Of a DNA stretch of 64,000 nt, positions 42,584 through 51,649 are shown one piece after another. How positions within the stretch are numbered: position 1 is the stretch's first letter; the number at the start of each line of letters is the position of its first letter. The stretch is taken from the NCBI RefSeq assembly GCF_964273065.1, contig NZ_OZ186815.1, positions 4,030,001 to 4,094,000 on the forward strand. The letters run 5' to 3'. The notes beneath the pieces were generated by a model. It was not told the origin of the DNA and did not search any database. It saw only the letters and a list, made by a program, of their open reading frames with translations. The position numbers were made by a program, and so were the translations under genes. The DNA is from Nocardiopsis dassonvillei_B. Its GTDB lineage: Bacteria; Actinomycetota; Actinomycetes; Streptosporangiales; Streptosporangiaceae.

Positions 42584-44575
42584 ATGTTCAACGAGATCGA
42601 GGACGGAATCGAGTGGCGGGGCGGCCACCAGGTCGTCCGCGTCCGGGCCTGGGGCGCCGACGGCCTGCGCGTCCAGGCAGGGCTGTCCGTCCTGCGCGAG
42701 GACCTGCCCGGGGCGCTGGACGACCCCCCGGCCACCGGCGACGGGGCCCGCACGTTCCTGGACGGCGACCGGGCCGTGCTGGTCAACGGCTCCATCCGGG
42801 CCGAGATCGACGCCTCCGGCATGCTCCGCTTCCTGCGCACCGCCGGCGACGGCCCGGGCGAGGAGCTGCTCGCCGAGGAGCGCGCCCACTTCTGGTGGCC
42901 GGGCCCGCGCGTCTACTCCTCCACCGGCAACGGCTACTACCGGATCGAGCAGCGGTTCCGGGCCTACGACGACGAGCGCCTGTACGGGCTGGGCCAGCAC
43001 ACCCACGGCCTGTTCGACCACAAGGGCGCGGTGGTGGACCTGGTGCAGCGCAACGCGGAGGTGACCGTCCCCTTCGTGGTCTCCTCGCGCGGCTACGGGC
43101 TGCTGTGGAACAGCCCCGCCGTGGGCAGGGTGGAGTTCGCCGCCAACGGCACCCGGTGGACCTCCGACAGCGCCCGCCAGATCGACTACTGGATCACCGC
43201 CGGGCCCGACCCGGCCGCCGTCCTGGAGCGCTACGCCGACGCCACCGGGCACGCGCCGATGCTGCCGGAGTTCGCCTCGGGGTTCTGGCAGTGCAAGCTG
43301 CGCTACCGCACCCAGGAGGAGCTGCTGGGGGTCGCCCGGGAGTACCGCGACCGGGGGCTGCCGCTGTCGGTCATCGTCGCGGACTTCTTCCACTGGACCC
43401 ACCTCGGCGACTGGCGGTTCGACCCGGCCGAGTGGCCCGACCCCCGGGCCATGGTCGAGGAGCTGCGGGAGATGGGGGTGGAGCTGATGGTGTCGGTGTG
43501 GCCCTCGGTGAGCCCGCTCAGCGAGAACTACAAGCCGATGCTGGAGGCCGGGCACCTGGTGGCCACCGAGCAGGGGCCGCCGGTGCACGCCGACTGGGCC
43601 GACAAGGGCGTGGACGCCCACGTCCAGGTGTCGTTCTACGACCCCACCAAGCCGGAGGCCCGCGCCTACCTGTGGGAGCGGATCCGGGAGAACTACCACT
43701 CCCTCGGCATCCGGGTGTGGTGGCTGGACGCCTGCGAGCCCGAGCTCAAGCCCGGTCACCCGGGCAACCTGCGCTACCACGCGGGACCGGGGGAGGAGGT
43801 CGGCAACATCTACCCGCGCGAGCACGCCCGCGCCTTCTACGAGGGGATGCTCGCCGCGGGGGAGGAGGAGGTGGTCACGCTGTGCCGCTCGGCGTGGGCG
43901 GGCTCCCAGCGGTACGGGGCCGCCCTGTGGTCGGGCGACATCGCCCCGACCTTCGCCTCCCTGCGGGCCCAGATCCGCGCCGGGTTGAACGTGGCGATGT
44001 CGGGGATCCCCTGGTGGACCACGGACGTGGGCGGATTCCACGGCGGCGACCACGACGACCCGGAGTACCGGGAGCTGATGGTGCGGTGGTTCCAGTACGG
44101 CGTGTTCTGCCCGCTGCTGCGGCTGCACGGGTACCGGGAGCCGTTCTCGCACGCCCTCTACCCCGAGATGACGGGCGGGCCCAACGAGGTGTGGTCCTAC
44201 GGCGAGGAGGTGTACGGGTCGTTGCGGGAGCTGCTGTTCCTGCGCGAGCGGCTGCGCCCCTACGTCATGGAGCAGATGCGCGTCGCCCACGAGCGCGGGC
44301 TGCCGCCGATGCGCCCGCTGTTCGTGGACCACCCCGGCGACCCGCGCGCCTGGGAGGACGGCGACGCCTTCCTGTTCGGCCCGGACCTGCTGGTCGCCCC
44401 GGTCACCGAGTACGGCGCCCGCTCGCGGCGGGTGTACCTGCCGGAGGGCGCGGACTGGACGGACCCGTGGACGGGGGAGACGCACACGGGCGGCGCCGAG
44501 ATCGTCCTGGACACCCCCCTGGAGCGGGCTCCGGTGCTGGTCAGGAAGGGGGCCGTGGTGCCGGTCGCCGAGTGA
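42584..44575 (+). CDS. GH31 alpha-xylosidase
   Basis: 663 residues, cytoplasmic (no signal peptide). GH31 order: N-terminal beta domain (1-220), then the catalytic barrel with GFWQCKLRYRTQEE, VADFFHW, nucleophile in WWLDACEPE (D382), and WSGDIAPTF carrying the likely acid/base Asp, then C-terminal beta domains. The KLRYR and WTHLGDWRFD features point to alpha-xylosidase (YicI-type) rather than alpha-glucosidase. It would remove the non-reducing-end alpha-1,6 xylose of xyloglucan oligosaccharides. AAGGACGAGG precedes ATG. It follows the LacI gene and a palindromic operator. Confidence 0.9.
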   Translation: MFNEIEDGIEWRGGHQVVRVRAWGADGLRVQAGLSVLREDLPGALDDPPATGDGARTFLDGDRAVLVNGSIRAEIDASGMLRFLRTAGDGPGEELLAEERAHFWWPGPRVYSSTGNGYYRIEQRFRAYDDERLYGLGQHTHGLFDHKGAVVDLVQRNAEVTVPFVVSSRGYGLLWNSPAVGRVEFAANGTRWTSDSARQIDYWITAGPDPAAVLERYADATGHAPMLPEFASGFWQCKLRYRTQEELLGVAREYRDRGLPLSVIVADFFHWTHLGDWRFDPAEWPDPRAMVEELREMGVELMVSVWPSVSPLSENYKPMLEAGHLVATEQGPPVHADWADKGVDAHVQVSFYDPTKPEARAYLWERIRENYHSLGIRVWWLDACEPELKPGHPGNLRYHAGPGEEVGNIYPREHARAFYEGMLAAGEEEVVTLCRSAWAGSQRYGAALWSGDIAPTFASLRAQIRAGLNVAMSGIPWWTTDVGGFHGGDHDDPEYRELMVRWFQYGVFCPLLRLHGYREPFSHALYPEMTGGPNEVWSYGEEVYGSLRELLFLRERLRPYVMEQMRVAHERGLPPMRPLFVDHPGDPRAWEDGDAFLFGPDLLVAPVTEYGARSRRVYLPEGADWTDPWTGETHTGGAEIVLDTPLERAPVLVRKGAVVPVAE

Positions 44576-44756
44576 CCGCACTCACAGGAATTTCCCGGGG
44601 CGGCCACCCGTTGCACCCCATGCGGGACGGTGCGGTAGAAAGTGTCCCCCGGGCTCAACCGAAGCCTTCACGGAATACCGCGCCTTCGGGCGGTCACGGA
44701 GCCGTGTTGTGCACCACGCCGTGAGGCGACCGCCGCATCGTCCCGCACAGACGGGG

Positions 44757-44793
44757 GACGGCCCCGTCGGGCATCACGCCCGGCGGGGCCGTC
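44757..44793 (+). terminator. terminator downstream of the GH31 gene
   Basis: A 10-bp outer stem (44757-44766 with 44784-44793) with an inner GC pairing is followed by GTCTTTT. This is one of the few hairpins here with a partial T tract. Confidence 0.7.
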
Positions 44794-44848
44794 GTCTTTT
44801 CCGGGGCCGTCCCGGCCGGCGGGCGCCGGGCGGGGGCCCTCCGTCCGT

Positions 44849-45436
44849 TCACACCGCGGCTCCCGGAGCCGCGGGGGTCCTGTCGAAGTAGGCCTTGGCG
44901 CTCCGGGAGTAGAGCAGCGCGACCACGGTGAACGCGGCGGCGGAGGCGAGGATCTCGGGGACCCCCGCGACGGGCGTGAACACCAGGGCCAGGATGAGCA
45001 CGCCGTAGACGGCGTTGACGCGCAGGGCGGCCGGGCGCGCGTCGGGCCGGCCCCTGGCGACCATCATCGCCAGGAAGAGGCAGGCGACGCCGTACACCAG
45101 GGCGATCCCGACGGCCACGAACACGGCCCAGACGGGGATCCCCGGCGGGGGCGGGACGGTGTCCACGGTCTCGGCGGCGATCCCGCCCGCGAGGGCGAGG
45201 CCTCCGGCGATGAGCTGGTAGGCGGTGATCAGGGCCAGGAGGACGAGGACGGCGGTGACGCTGCCGGGCCTGGCGCGTCCTCCCGCGGTGCGTCCCGCCT
45301 CCGGCCGCGTCCCGTGGGCGAAGGGGCGCGTCCGGTCCTCCGCGGTGGCCGCGTCCTCCCGGGCCGCGGCGCGGGCCGTGCCGAACCTGTCGCCGACACC
45401 GCCGTCGGGCTTTCCGAGCCCTTCCTGCGAATGCAT
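44849..45436 (-). CDS. membrane protein with hydrophilic N-terminus
   Basis: 195 residues, not recognised. The first 60 residues are polar and Arg/Ala-rich. About four hydrophobic segments follow, between 62 and 175, and a short basic/Pro end. ATG 45436 has GAGGAGG five bases upstream. Single gene between GH31 and the xylA end; no obvious link to sugar use. Confidence 0.6.
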   Translation of the reverse strand: MHSQEGLGKPDGGVGDRFGTARAAAREDAATAEDRTRPFAHGTRPEAGRTAGGRARPGSVTAVLVLLALITAYQLIAGGLALAGGIAAETVDTVPPPPGIPVWAVFVAVGIALVYGVACLFLAMMVARGRPDARPAALRVNAVYGVLILALVFTPVAGVPEILASAAAFTVVALLYSRSAKAYFDRTPAAPGAAV

Positions 45437-45527
45437 CACAACCTCCTCGGGGTCGGTTCGTCATGCGATTCGAGGCGACGGCTACCCGGCGGCCCCCCCG
45501 GTACACCCCGGCGGGCCGCCGACGGCC

Positions 45528-45563
45528 CTGCGCCCGGCCCGCCCGCGGGCGGGCCGGGCGCAG
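45528..45563. terminator. 36-base perfect palindrome downstream of xylA
   Basis: Positions 45528-45545 are the exact reverse complement of 45546-45563, all G/C except at the ends. It lies 258 bases beyond the xylA stop on its transcribed side and just upstream of the 44849-45436 gene. It may form a very strong hairpin ending the GH42-xylA message. The rest of 45437-45820 shows no gene and no other structure I can support. Confidence 0.5.
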
Positions 45564-45820
45564 GAACGCCTGCTCACCGCGGGTGCGCCCGGCCACGGCC
45601 CGGGCCGCGGCGGCACGGGAAACGGTCCTCCGGCGGGTGTCGGCGCTCCTGACCGAAACCCCCCCGCCGCTCGCCGGCGGGGCCGCCGCCGTTCCCGGGC
45701 CCCGGTACGCCCGGGAGGGGCGCCGCCCCGCCCGCCGGGGCGTGCCCGTCCGCCGGGGCGTGCCCTCCCGGCGGGGCGCACACCCCGGCGCGGCCCCGGT
45801 CCGTCAGGGCGACCCGCCGG

Positions 45821-46978
45821 TCAGCGCACGCCCAGCAGGTGCTCCAGGGCGAGCTGGTCCAGCCGCTCGAAGTGGTAGCCGCGCCCGCCGGCCTCGTCCG
45901 CGTCGAACTCCTCGGCCAGCAGCCCGGCCAGGCTCTCGCCCTCGCCGAGCGTGGGCACCGACAGCTCCGGCACCCGCGAGGCCGCCAGGGCCTCCTGGAC
46001 CTCGGGGTCGGCGCGGAACGCGGCGGCCTTCTCCTTGAGGATCAGGTAGTTGCGCATGCACGCCTCCGCGGAGACCCACACCCCGTCCATGTCCTCGGTG
46101 CGCGGCGGCTTGAAGTCGAAGTGCCGCGGACCGGTGTACCCGGCCCCCTCCAGCAGGTCGACCAGGAAGAACGCCTCCTTCACGTCGCCCGCGCCGAACC
46201 GCAGGTCCTGGTCGTACTTCACCCCTCGCTGGCCGTTGAGGTCGATGTGGAACAGCTTGCCCGCCCACAGCGCCTGGGCGACCCCGTGCGCGAAGTTGAG
46301 CCCGGCCATCTGCTCGTGGCCGACCTCCGGGTTGACCCCGACCATCTCGGAGTGCTCCAGGGACTCGATGAACGCCAGCGCGTGGCCCACCGTCGGCAGC
46401 AGGACGTCGCCGCGCGGCTCGTTGGGCTTGGGCTCGATGGCGAACCGCAGGTCGTAGCCCTGCTCGCGGACGTACCCGCAGAGGATGTCGAACGCCTCGC
46501 GCAGCCGGTCCAGGGCGGCGGCGTCGTCCTTGCCCGCCTCCGTCTCGGCGCCGTCCATGCCGCCCCAGCACACGTACGTGGTGGCGCCCAGCGACACCGC
46601 CAGGTCGATGTTGCGGACGACCTTGCGGATGGCGTGGCGGCGCACGTCGCGGCTGTTGGAGGTGAACCCCCCGTCGCGGAAGACCGGGTGCTGGAACAGG
46701 TTGGTGGTGGCCATGGGCACCGCCAGGCCGGTCTCGTCCAGGGCCGCCCGGAACCGCTTGAGGATCCCCTCCCGCTCGGCGGGCGAGCTGCCGGGCGGGA
46801 TCAGGTCGTCGTCGTGGAACGTGATGCCGTACGCCCCCAGGCCGGCGAGGCGGTGCACGGCCTCCACCGGGTCGAGCGGGGGGCGCACGGCGTCGCCGAA
46901 GGTGTTGGCGCCGCGCCAGCCCACGGTCCACAGCCCGAAGGTGAACCTGTCCTCGGGCGTCGGTCGGTACGCGGTCAT
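45821..46978 (-). CDS. xylA: xylose isomerase
   Basis: 385 residues, the length of the actinomycete class. Active-site pieces: GITFHDDDLIP (H55, D58), WGGMDGAE, IEPKPNEPRGD, VNPEVGHEQMAGLNF and HIDLNGQRGVKYDQDL. Converts D-xylose to D-xylulose with Mg2+/Mn2+. It is the only pentose-pathway gene in the window; xylulokinase is not here. It lies 46 bases after the GH42 stop on the same strand, with its own promoter-like sequence in that gap. Confidence 0.95.
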   Translation of the reverse strand: MTAYRPTPEDRFTFGLWTVGWRGANTFGDAVRPPLDPVEAVHRLAGLGAYGITFHDDDLIPPGSSPAEREGILKRFRAALDETGLAVPMATTNLFQHPVFRDGGFTSNSRDVRRHAIRKVVRNIDLAVSLGATTYVCWGGMDGAETEAGKDDAAALDRLREAFDILCGYVREQGYDLRFAIEPKPNEPRGDVLLPTVGHALAFIESLEHSEMVGVNPEVGHEQMAGLNFAHGVAQALWAGKLFHIDLNGQRGVKYDQDLRFGAGDVKEAFFLVDLLEGAGYTGPRHFDFKPPRTEDMDGVWVSAEACMRNYLILKEKAAAFRADPEVQEALAASRVPELSVPTLGEGESLAGLLAEEFDADEAGGRGYHFERLDQLALEHLLGVR

Positions 46979-47003
46979 GGGATGCCTCCTGGGGTCGGGG
47001 ACC

Positions 47004-47035
47004 TCAGTTTGTCTAGGCTCCCAACTAATTGTCAA
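47004..47035 (-). promoter_or_regulatory. promoter/operator-like sequence before xylA
   Basis: On the minus strand TTGACA (47035-47030) is followed by TTAGTTGGGAG and then AAACTGA (47028 to 47004), an imperfect inverted repeat. The layout resembles ROK/XylR xyl operators (TTAGTT...AAACTAA type), so xylA may be under separate xylose control. The -35 is strong; a good -10 was not found. Confidence 0.5.
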
Positions 47036-49058
47036 CGGGGTGGCCGCGCAGCACCGCCACGCCCCCGCCGGGCAGCAGCAGCCCGTCGGCGGAGGTCTTG
47101 GACACCAGGTCCACCGCCCCCGCGCCGAGCCCCAGCCGGGCCGGGTCGATGCGCAGCGCCCGGTGCCCGTGGTTGGTGAGGAACACCCACGCCCCCTCCG
47201 GCCCGACCCGGCGCACCACGTCCAGACCCTCCTCGGGGAAGGGGCCCTGCCCGGCGGCCTCGGTGAACACCCGGCCCAGCCCCCGGTCGTTGAGGTGCGC
47301 CGACACGTACCAGGCCTCACCGGCCCCGTACCGGCGCCGCGTCACGGCGGGCAGTCCGTCCAGCTCCCCGCCCGCGTACGGGGCCACCGCCTCGGCGCCC
47401 TCCAGGTGCACGCGCTCGCTCCACAGGGTCACCTCCTCGCGCACCATCCCCACGTCCACCCCGGCCTTCTCGCCCTCGGACATCGGGTGGAACTCCTCCA
47501 CCCGCACGCCCAGCAGGTCGCGCAGCATCCCGGGGTAGCCGCCGGTGCGCACCGTCCCGGTGGGGTCGGCGATACCGCTCAGGTAGGTGACCACCAGGGT
47601 CCCGCCGTTCTCGGTGTAGCGGGCCAGCCGCTCGGCGTCGCGCTCGGACAGCAGGTACAGCGACGGCACCACCAGCAGCGGCACCCGCGGCGGCTCCCGG
47701 TCCGGGCGCACGAAGTCCACCGTGCGCCCCGACCGCCACAGCACCCGGTGCACCTGGCGCACCGCCGCCAGGTAGTCGACCCGGTCCGAGGGCAGGGTGG
47801 TGGCCTTCATCGCCCACCAGCTCTCCGGGTCCCACGTGACCGCCGCGTCCGCCACCACGTCCGACCCGGCCGTCTCGGCGATGCGCCCCAGGACGTCGCC
47901 CAGCTCGCACACCTCCCGGAAGATCCGCGAGTCCGGCCCGGCGTGCGGCACCATGCCCGAGTACCACTGCTCCGCCCCGCCCCGGGAGGCCCGCCACTGG
48001 AAGAACATCGCCCCCCGCGACCCCCGGGCGACGTGCGCAAGGCTGTGCCGGGCGATCTCCCCGGGCGCCTTGGGGCGCACGATCCCCTTCTCGTAGACCA
48101 CCCCTGCGGCCTGCTCCATGAGCAGCCACGGGCGGCCCTCCCCGGGGACCCGGTCCGCCCAGGAGCGGGCCAGGTCCCCGGCGAACGCGGTCTGCTCGTC
48201 CCCGCCCTCCCCGGCCCGGTCCGGGTAGTCGTCCACGGACACCAGGTCGACGTGCTCGGCCCACCGCCACGGGTCCACCGGCACCCAGTCGCCGAACGCC
48301 AGGTTGGTGGTGACCGGCACCTCCGGGGAGGCCGCCCGCAGCACGTCTCGCTGGTCCAGGAAGTGGTCGAGCATCTCGTCGGACAGGAACCGGCGGAAGT
48401 CCAGCACATGCGCCGGGTTGGCCAGGTACTGGGTGGCCCGCGGCGGCAGCACCTCGTCCCAGGACCCGTACCGCTGGCCCCAGAACTCGGTGGTCCACGC
48501 CCGGTTCAGCGCGTCCAGGGTGTCGTGGCGGCGGCGCAGCCAGTCCCGGAACGCCCGGGCGCCGTGCTCGGAGTAGGTCCACGTCCCGTACTCGTTGTGC
48601 ACGTGCCACATCGCCAGCGCCGGGTGGTGGGCGTAGCGCTCGGCCATGGCCCGCACGATCCGCACCGACGCCTGCCGGTAGGCCGGGGCGCACACGTCGT
48701 AGGTGTCGCGGCTGCCGTGGACGAGCCGCACCCCGTCGGCGTTCACGGGCAGGGCGTCGGGGTGCGCCAGCGAGAACCACGGCGGCGGCGACGCGGTGGG
48801 GGTGGCCAGCGCCACCCGGACGCCCGCCGAGTGCAGCCGGTCGAGCACCCGGTCCAGCCACGCGAAGTCGTACTCGCCCTCGCGCGGCTCCAGCCGCGAC
48901 CACGCGAACACGCCGACGGTGACCAGGTTGACGCCCGCCCTCCGCATCAGGTCGACGTCCTCGGCGGCCGTCTCCTCCGGCCACTGCTCGGGGTTGTGGT
49001 CTCCGCCGAACCACAGCTGCCTGCGGGGCGGGGAGTGCGGCGGGGTCTGGGCGGCCAT
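47025..49058 (-). CDS. GH42 beta-galactosidase
   Basis: 677 residues, cytoplasmic. GH42 signature: LWFGGDHNPEQWPEE at the start, acid/base Glu in HVHNEYG (E156), nucleophile in LLMEQAAG (E315), then the trimerisation-like and C-terminal beta domains. It would remove beta-galactose from the side chains of imported xyloglucan oligosaccharides. It is transcribed toward xylA and diverges from the GH95 gene across an 85-bp gap without a TCGAAGCG operator. Confidence 0.92.
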   Translation of the reverse strand: MAAQTPPHSPPRRQLWFGGDHNPEQWPEETAAEDVDLMRRAGVNLVTVGVFAWSRLEPREGEYDFAWLDRVLDRLHSAGVRVALATPTASPPPWFSLAHPDALPVNADGVRLVHGSRDTYDVCAPAYRQASVRIVRAMAERYAHHPALAMWHVHNEYGTWTYSEHGARAFRDWLRRRHDTLDALNRAWTTEFWGQRYGSWDEVLPPRATQYLANPAHVLDFRRFLSDEMLDHFLDQRDVLRAASPEVPVTTNLAFGDWVPVDPWRWAEHVDLVSVDDYPDRAGEGGDEQTAFAGDLARSWADRVPGEGRPWLLMEQAAGVVYEKGIVRPKAPGEIARHSLAHVARGSRGAMFFQWRASRGGAEQWYSGMVPHAGPDSRIFREVCELGDVLGRIAETAGSDVVADAAVTWDPESWWAMKATTLPSDRVDYLAAVRQVHRVLWRSGRTVDFVRPDREPPRVPLLVVPSLYLLSERDAERLARYTENGGTLVVTYLSGIADPTGTVRTGGYPGMLRDLLGVRVEEFHPMSEGEKAGVDVGMVREEVTLWSERVHLEGAEAVAPYAGGELDGLPAVTRRRYGAGEAWYVSAHLNDRGLGRVFTEAAGQGPFPEEGLDVVRRVGPEGAWVFLTNHGHRALRIDPARLGLGAGAVDLVSKTSADGLLLPGGGVAVLRGHPVDN

Positions 49059-49143
49059 ACGGGGGACTCCTTAGGTTGGGCGGACGAAGGAAGTATGGCG
49101 AGGAACCCCGCCCGCCCGACACCCCTCACCCCCCGGGAGCGAC

Positions 49144-51540
49144 ATGTCCCACCCCCGCACACCCCCCGTCCGCGGCGCCCGCACCCGCCACCCCGCCTCC
49201 TCCTGGGAGGACGCCCTGGTCACCGGGGGCGGCCGGGTCGGTGCCCTGGTGCACTCCACCGCCGGACTCGTGGCCCTCACCCTGTGTCACGAGCGGCTCT
49301 TCCTGCCGACCGCCGACGCCCTGCCCGCGCCGGAGACCTCGCGCCTCCTGCCGGAGCTGCGCGCCCTGGTCCTGGCGGGCCGGTCCCGGGAGGCGGCCGA
49401 GCGGATCGCCGGTTTCGCCGCCGCCGAGGACCCCGGGTACGCCCGGACCCGGTGGATCGACCCGCTGGTGCCCGCGGCCGTGCTCTCCTTCTCCCCCCGC
49501 GCCCCCGTCCCGGGCGATCCGCTGCGGAACTGCGACTTCGCCACCGGCGTGGTCGCCGAGACCCTCCCGGACGGGACCGGTCACCGCGCGGTGGCCTCCC
49601 GGGCGGACGGGCCGGCGACGGGGGTGGTGGCGGTGGAGCTGACCCGGGCGGCGGGCCTGGACGGGACGCTGCGCCTGGCCCTCCCGCAGGGGCCGCCGCC
49701 GGTGCGGACCGCCGCGGACTCCGCCGCGGCCCCGGGCCTGCTGCGGCTGCGCGTCCGCTTCCCCGACCGCCCGGCGGGTGCGCCGGACGCCGCCCCCGCC
49801 GGGTACACGGTCGAGTGCTCGCTGACCGCGGACGGGGGCACGGTCACCCCCGCACCCGGCGGCCTCGATCTGCGCGGGGTGCGGCGCCTGGAGGTCATCG
49901 CCCGCGTCACCGTCGACATCCCCGCCGCCCCGCCCGGGACTCCCGCCGCGGCGGGCGCGGCCGGAGAGGAGACGGCGGAGGGGGCTACGGCGGCCGCACC
50001 GGCGTGCGGGGCGGACACCGCGGGAGCGGTCGGCGGAGCCTCCGCGGCGGGGGCGTCCGGGACCGCGGTCCCCGGGGCACCGGCCTTCGCCGAGGTCCTG
50101 GCCCGGCACGCCCCGCTGCACGGCGCCCTCATGGAGCGGTTCCGCATCGACCTGGGCGGCCCGGCCGCCGAGGGGACCGCGCCGGAGCACCTGGCCCGGC
50201 TGGTGGACGCCGGGCGGTACGCGATCGTGTCGAGCACCGGGGACCTGCCGCCCACCCTCCAGGGGGTGTGGAGCGGCACCTACGACCCGCCCTGGCGGTC
50301 CGGGTACACCTTCGACGGCAACCTGTTCTCCGCCGTGGCCGCCCTGCACGCCACCGGGACCCCCGAGCTGATGACCCCGGTGTTCGACCTGCTGGAGGGC
50401 ATGCTCGGCGACCTGCGCGAGAACGCCCGCCGCCTGTACGGGTGCCGGGGGATCCTGGTGCCCGCGCACGCCTCCACCTCCGGCCGCCACCAGCACTTCG
50501 GGCCGGTGTGGTGCCTGACCTGCTGGACCGCCGGGGCCGCCTGGGCGGGGCGGCTGTACTGGGACCACTACGCCCACACCCGCGACCGCGGCTTCCTGCG
50601 CGAGCGGGCGCTGCCCTTCCTCACCGAGGCGGCCCTGTTCCACGAGGACTTCCTCACCGGGGACGGGTTCGTCCCGTCGTACTCGCCGGAGAACACCCCC
50701 GCCGACGCCGACGGCCAGGCCTGCGCCAACGCCACCATGGACGTCGCCGCCGTCCGCGACCTGTGCCGCAACCTCATGCGCGCGCACCGGGTGCTGGGCC
50801 TGCCGGGCGGGCGCCGGTGGGCGGCGCTGGCCGCCCGCCTGCCCGCCTACCGGGTCGCCCCCGGCGGGGAGCTGGCCGAGTGGGCGGGCCCGGCCGGTCC
50901 GCTCGCCCAGACCGAGCGGCACGCCCACCGGCACGCCTCCCACCTGTACCCGCTCTGGTACGAGCCGGACCCGGCCCTCGCCGCGCCCCGCCTGCGGGCG
51001 GCCGCCGCGGCCGCGGTGCGCGCCCGCCTGGACTGGTGGAGGGGGGAGGAGTCCGACGAGATGGCGTTCGGGCTGGTCCAGCTCGGACTGGCGGCCGCCC
51101 GGCTCGGCCTGGCCGACCGGGCGCACGCGGCGCTGGGGATGCTGGCCTCCCGCTACTGGCGGCCCACCCTCACCCCCACCCACAACCGCGGGGAGCTGTT
51201 CAACGTGGACATCGGCGGCGGGCTGCCCGCGGTCGTCGCCGCGATGCTGCTGGGCTCCACCGAGGGCCGCGCCGACCTGCTTCCCGCCCTGCCCGGAACG
51301 TGGACCTCGGGCCGGGTGGAGGGGCTGCGCGGCCGGGGCGGGCTCATCGTCGACGTCCTGGAGTGGGAGCGGGGGCGGGCGCACGCCCGGCTGCGCTCGG
51401 TGGAGCCCCGCGGCTTCGCGGTCGCGTTCCCGGACGGGACCCGGAGCCGGGTGGACTGCGATCCCCGGCAGGCCATTTCGCTGCGATTTCAGACTTTCCT
51501 CCATGATCACAGTCGAAGCGCTTCGAAAAAGTTGCCCTGA
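49144..51540 (+). CDS. GH95 family alpha-L-fucosidase-like enzyme
   Basis: 798 residues without a signal peptide. N-terminal beta domain (1-320), interrupted by a low-complexity Ala/Gly stretch near 260-305. The catalytic helical barrel has SGTYDPPWRSGYTFDGNL, FVPSYSPENTPADADG and HRHASHLYPLW, all GH95 landmarks. GH95 enzymes remove alpha-1,2-fucose (or, in some members, alpha-galactose) from xyloglucan side chains. The last codons contain a LacI operator, so the GH74 promoter overlaps its 3' end. Confidence 0.85.
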   Translation: MSHPRTPPVRGARTRHPASSWEDALVTGGGRVGALVHSTAGLVALTLCHERLFLPTADALPAPETSRLLPELRALVLAGRSREAAERIAGFAAAEDPGYARTRWIDPLVPAAVLSFSPRAPVPGDPLRNCDFATGVVAETLPDGTGHRAVASRADGPATGVVAVELTRAAGLDGTLRLALPQGPPPVRTAADSAAAPGLLRLRVRFPDRPAGAPDAAPAGYTVECSLTADGGTVTPAPGGLDLRGVRRLEVIARVTVDIPAAPPGTPAAAGAAGEETAEGATAAAPACGADTAGAVGGASAAGASGTAVPGAPAFAEVLARHAPLHGALMERFRIDLGGPAAEGTAPEHLARLVDAGRYAIVSSTGDLPPTLQGVWSGTYDPPWRSGYTFDGNLFSAVAALHATGTPELMTPVFDLLEGMLGDLRENARRLYGCRGILVPAHASTSGRHQHFGPVWCLTCWTAGAAWAGRLYWDHYAHTRDRGFLRERALPFLTEAALFHEDFLTGDGFVPSYSPENTPADADGQACANATMDVAAVRDLCRNLMRAHRVLGLPGGRRWAALAARLPAYRVAPGGELAEWAGPAGPLAQTERHAHRHASHLYPLWYEPDPALAAPRLRAAAAAAVRARLDWWRGEESDEMAFGLVQLGLAAARLGLADRAHAALGMLASRYWRPTLTPTHNRGELFNVDIGGGLPAVVAAMLLGSTEGRADLLPALPGTWTSGRVEGLRGRGGLIVDVLEWERGRAHARLRSVEPRGFAVAFPDGTRSRVDCDPRQAISLRFQTFLHDHSRSASKKLP
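51513..51526. promoter_or_regulatory. LacI-type operator before the GH74 gene
   Basis: TCGAAGCGCTTCGA, identical to the core of the GH31 operator, sits inside the final codons of the GH95 gene, 123 bases before the xyloglucanase start. Confidence 0.8.
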
Positions 51541-51649
51541 CCCCTCTTGCCCGGCACCCGAAGGGTATTCACACTGATCGGGAATTGACGCCCTCCCGGG
51601 ACCCGGAATCCCCGGGAGGGCGTGACCCCCCCGATTTCAGGAGCCACGC

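Noticed and set aside
45560..45820. Repeated GGGGCGTGCCC-like units suggesting a CRISPR or tandem array
   Set aside because: Short, irregular, GC-biased repeats without constant spacers.
46485..51506. 1673-codon plus-strand ORF across GH42 and GH95
   Set aside because: Runs antisense to xylA and GH42 and out of frame in GH95; no protein-like features.
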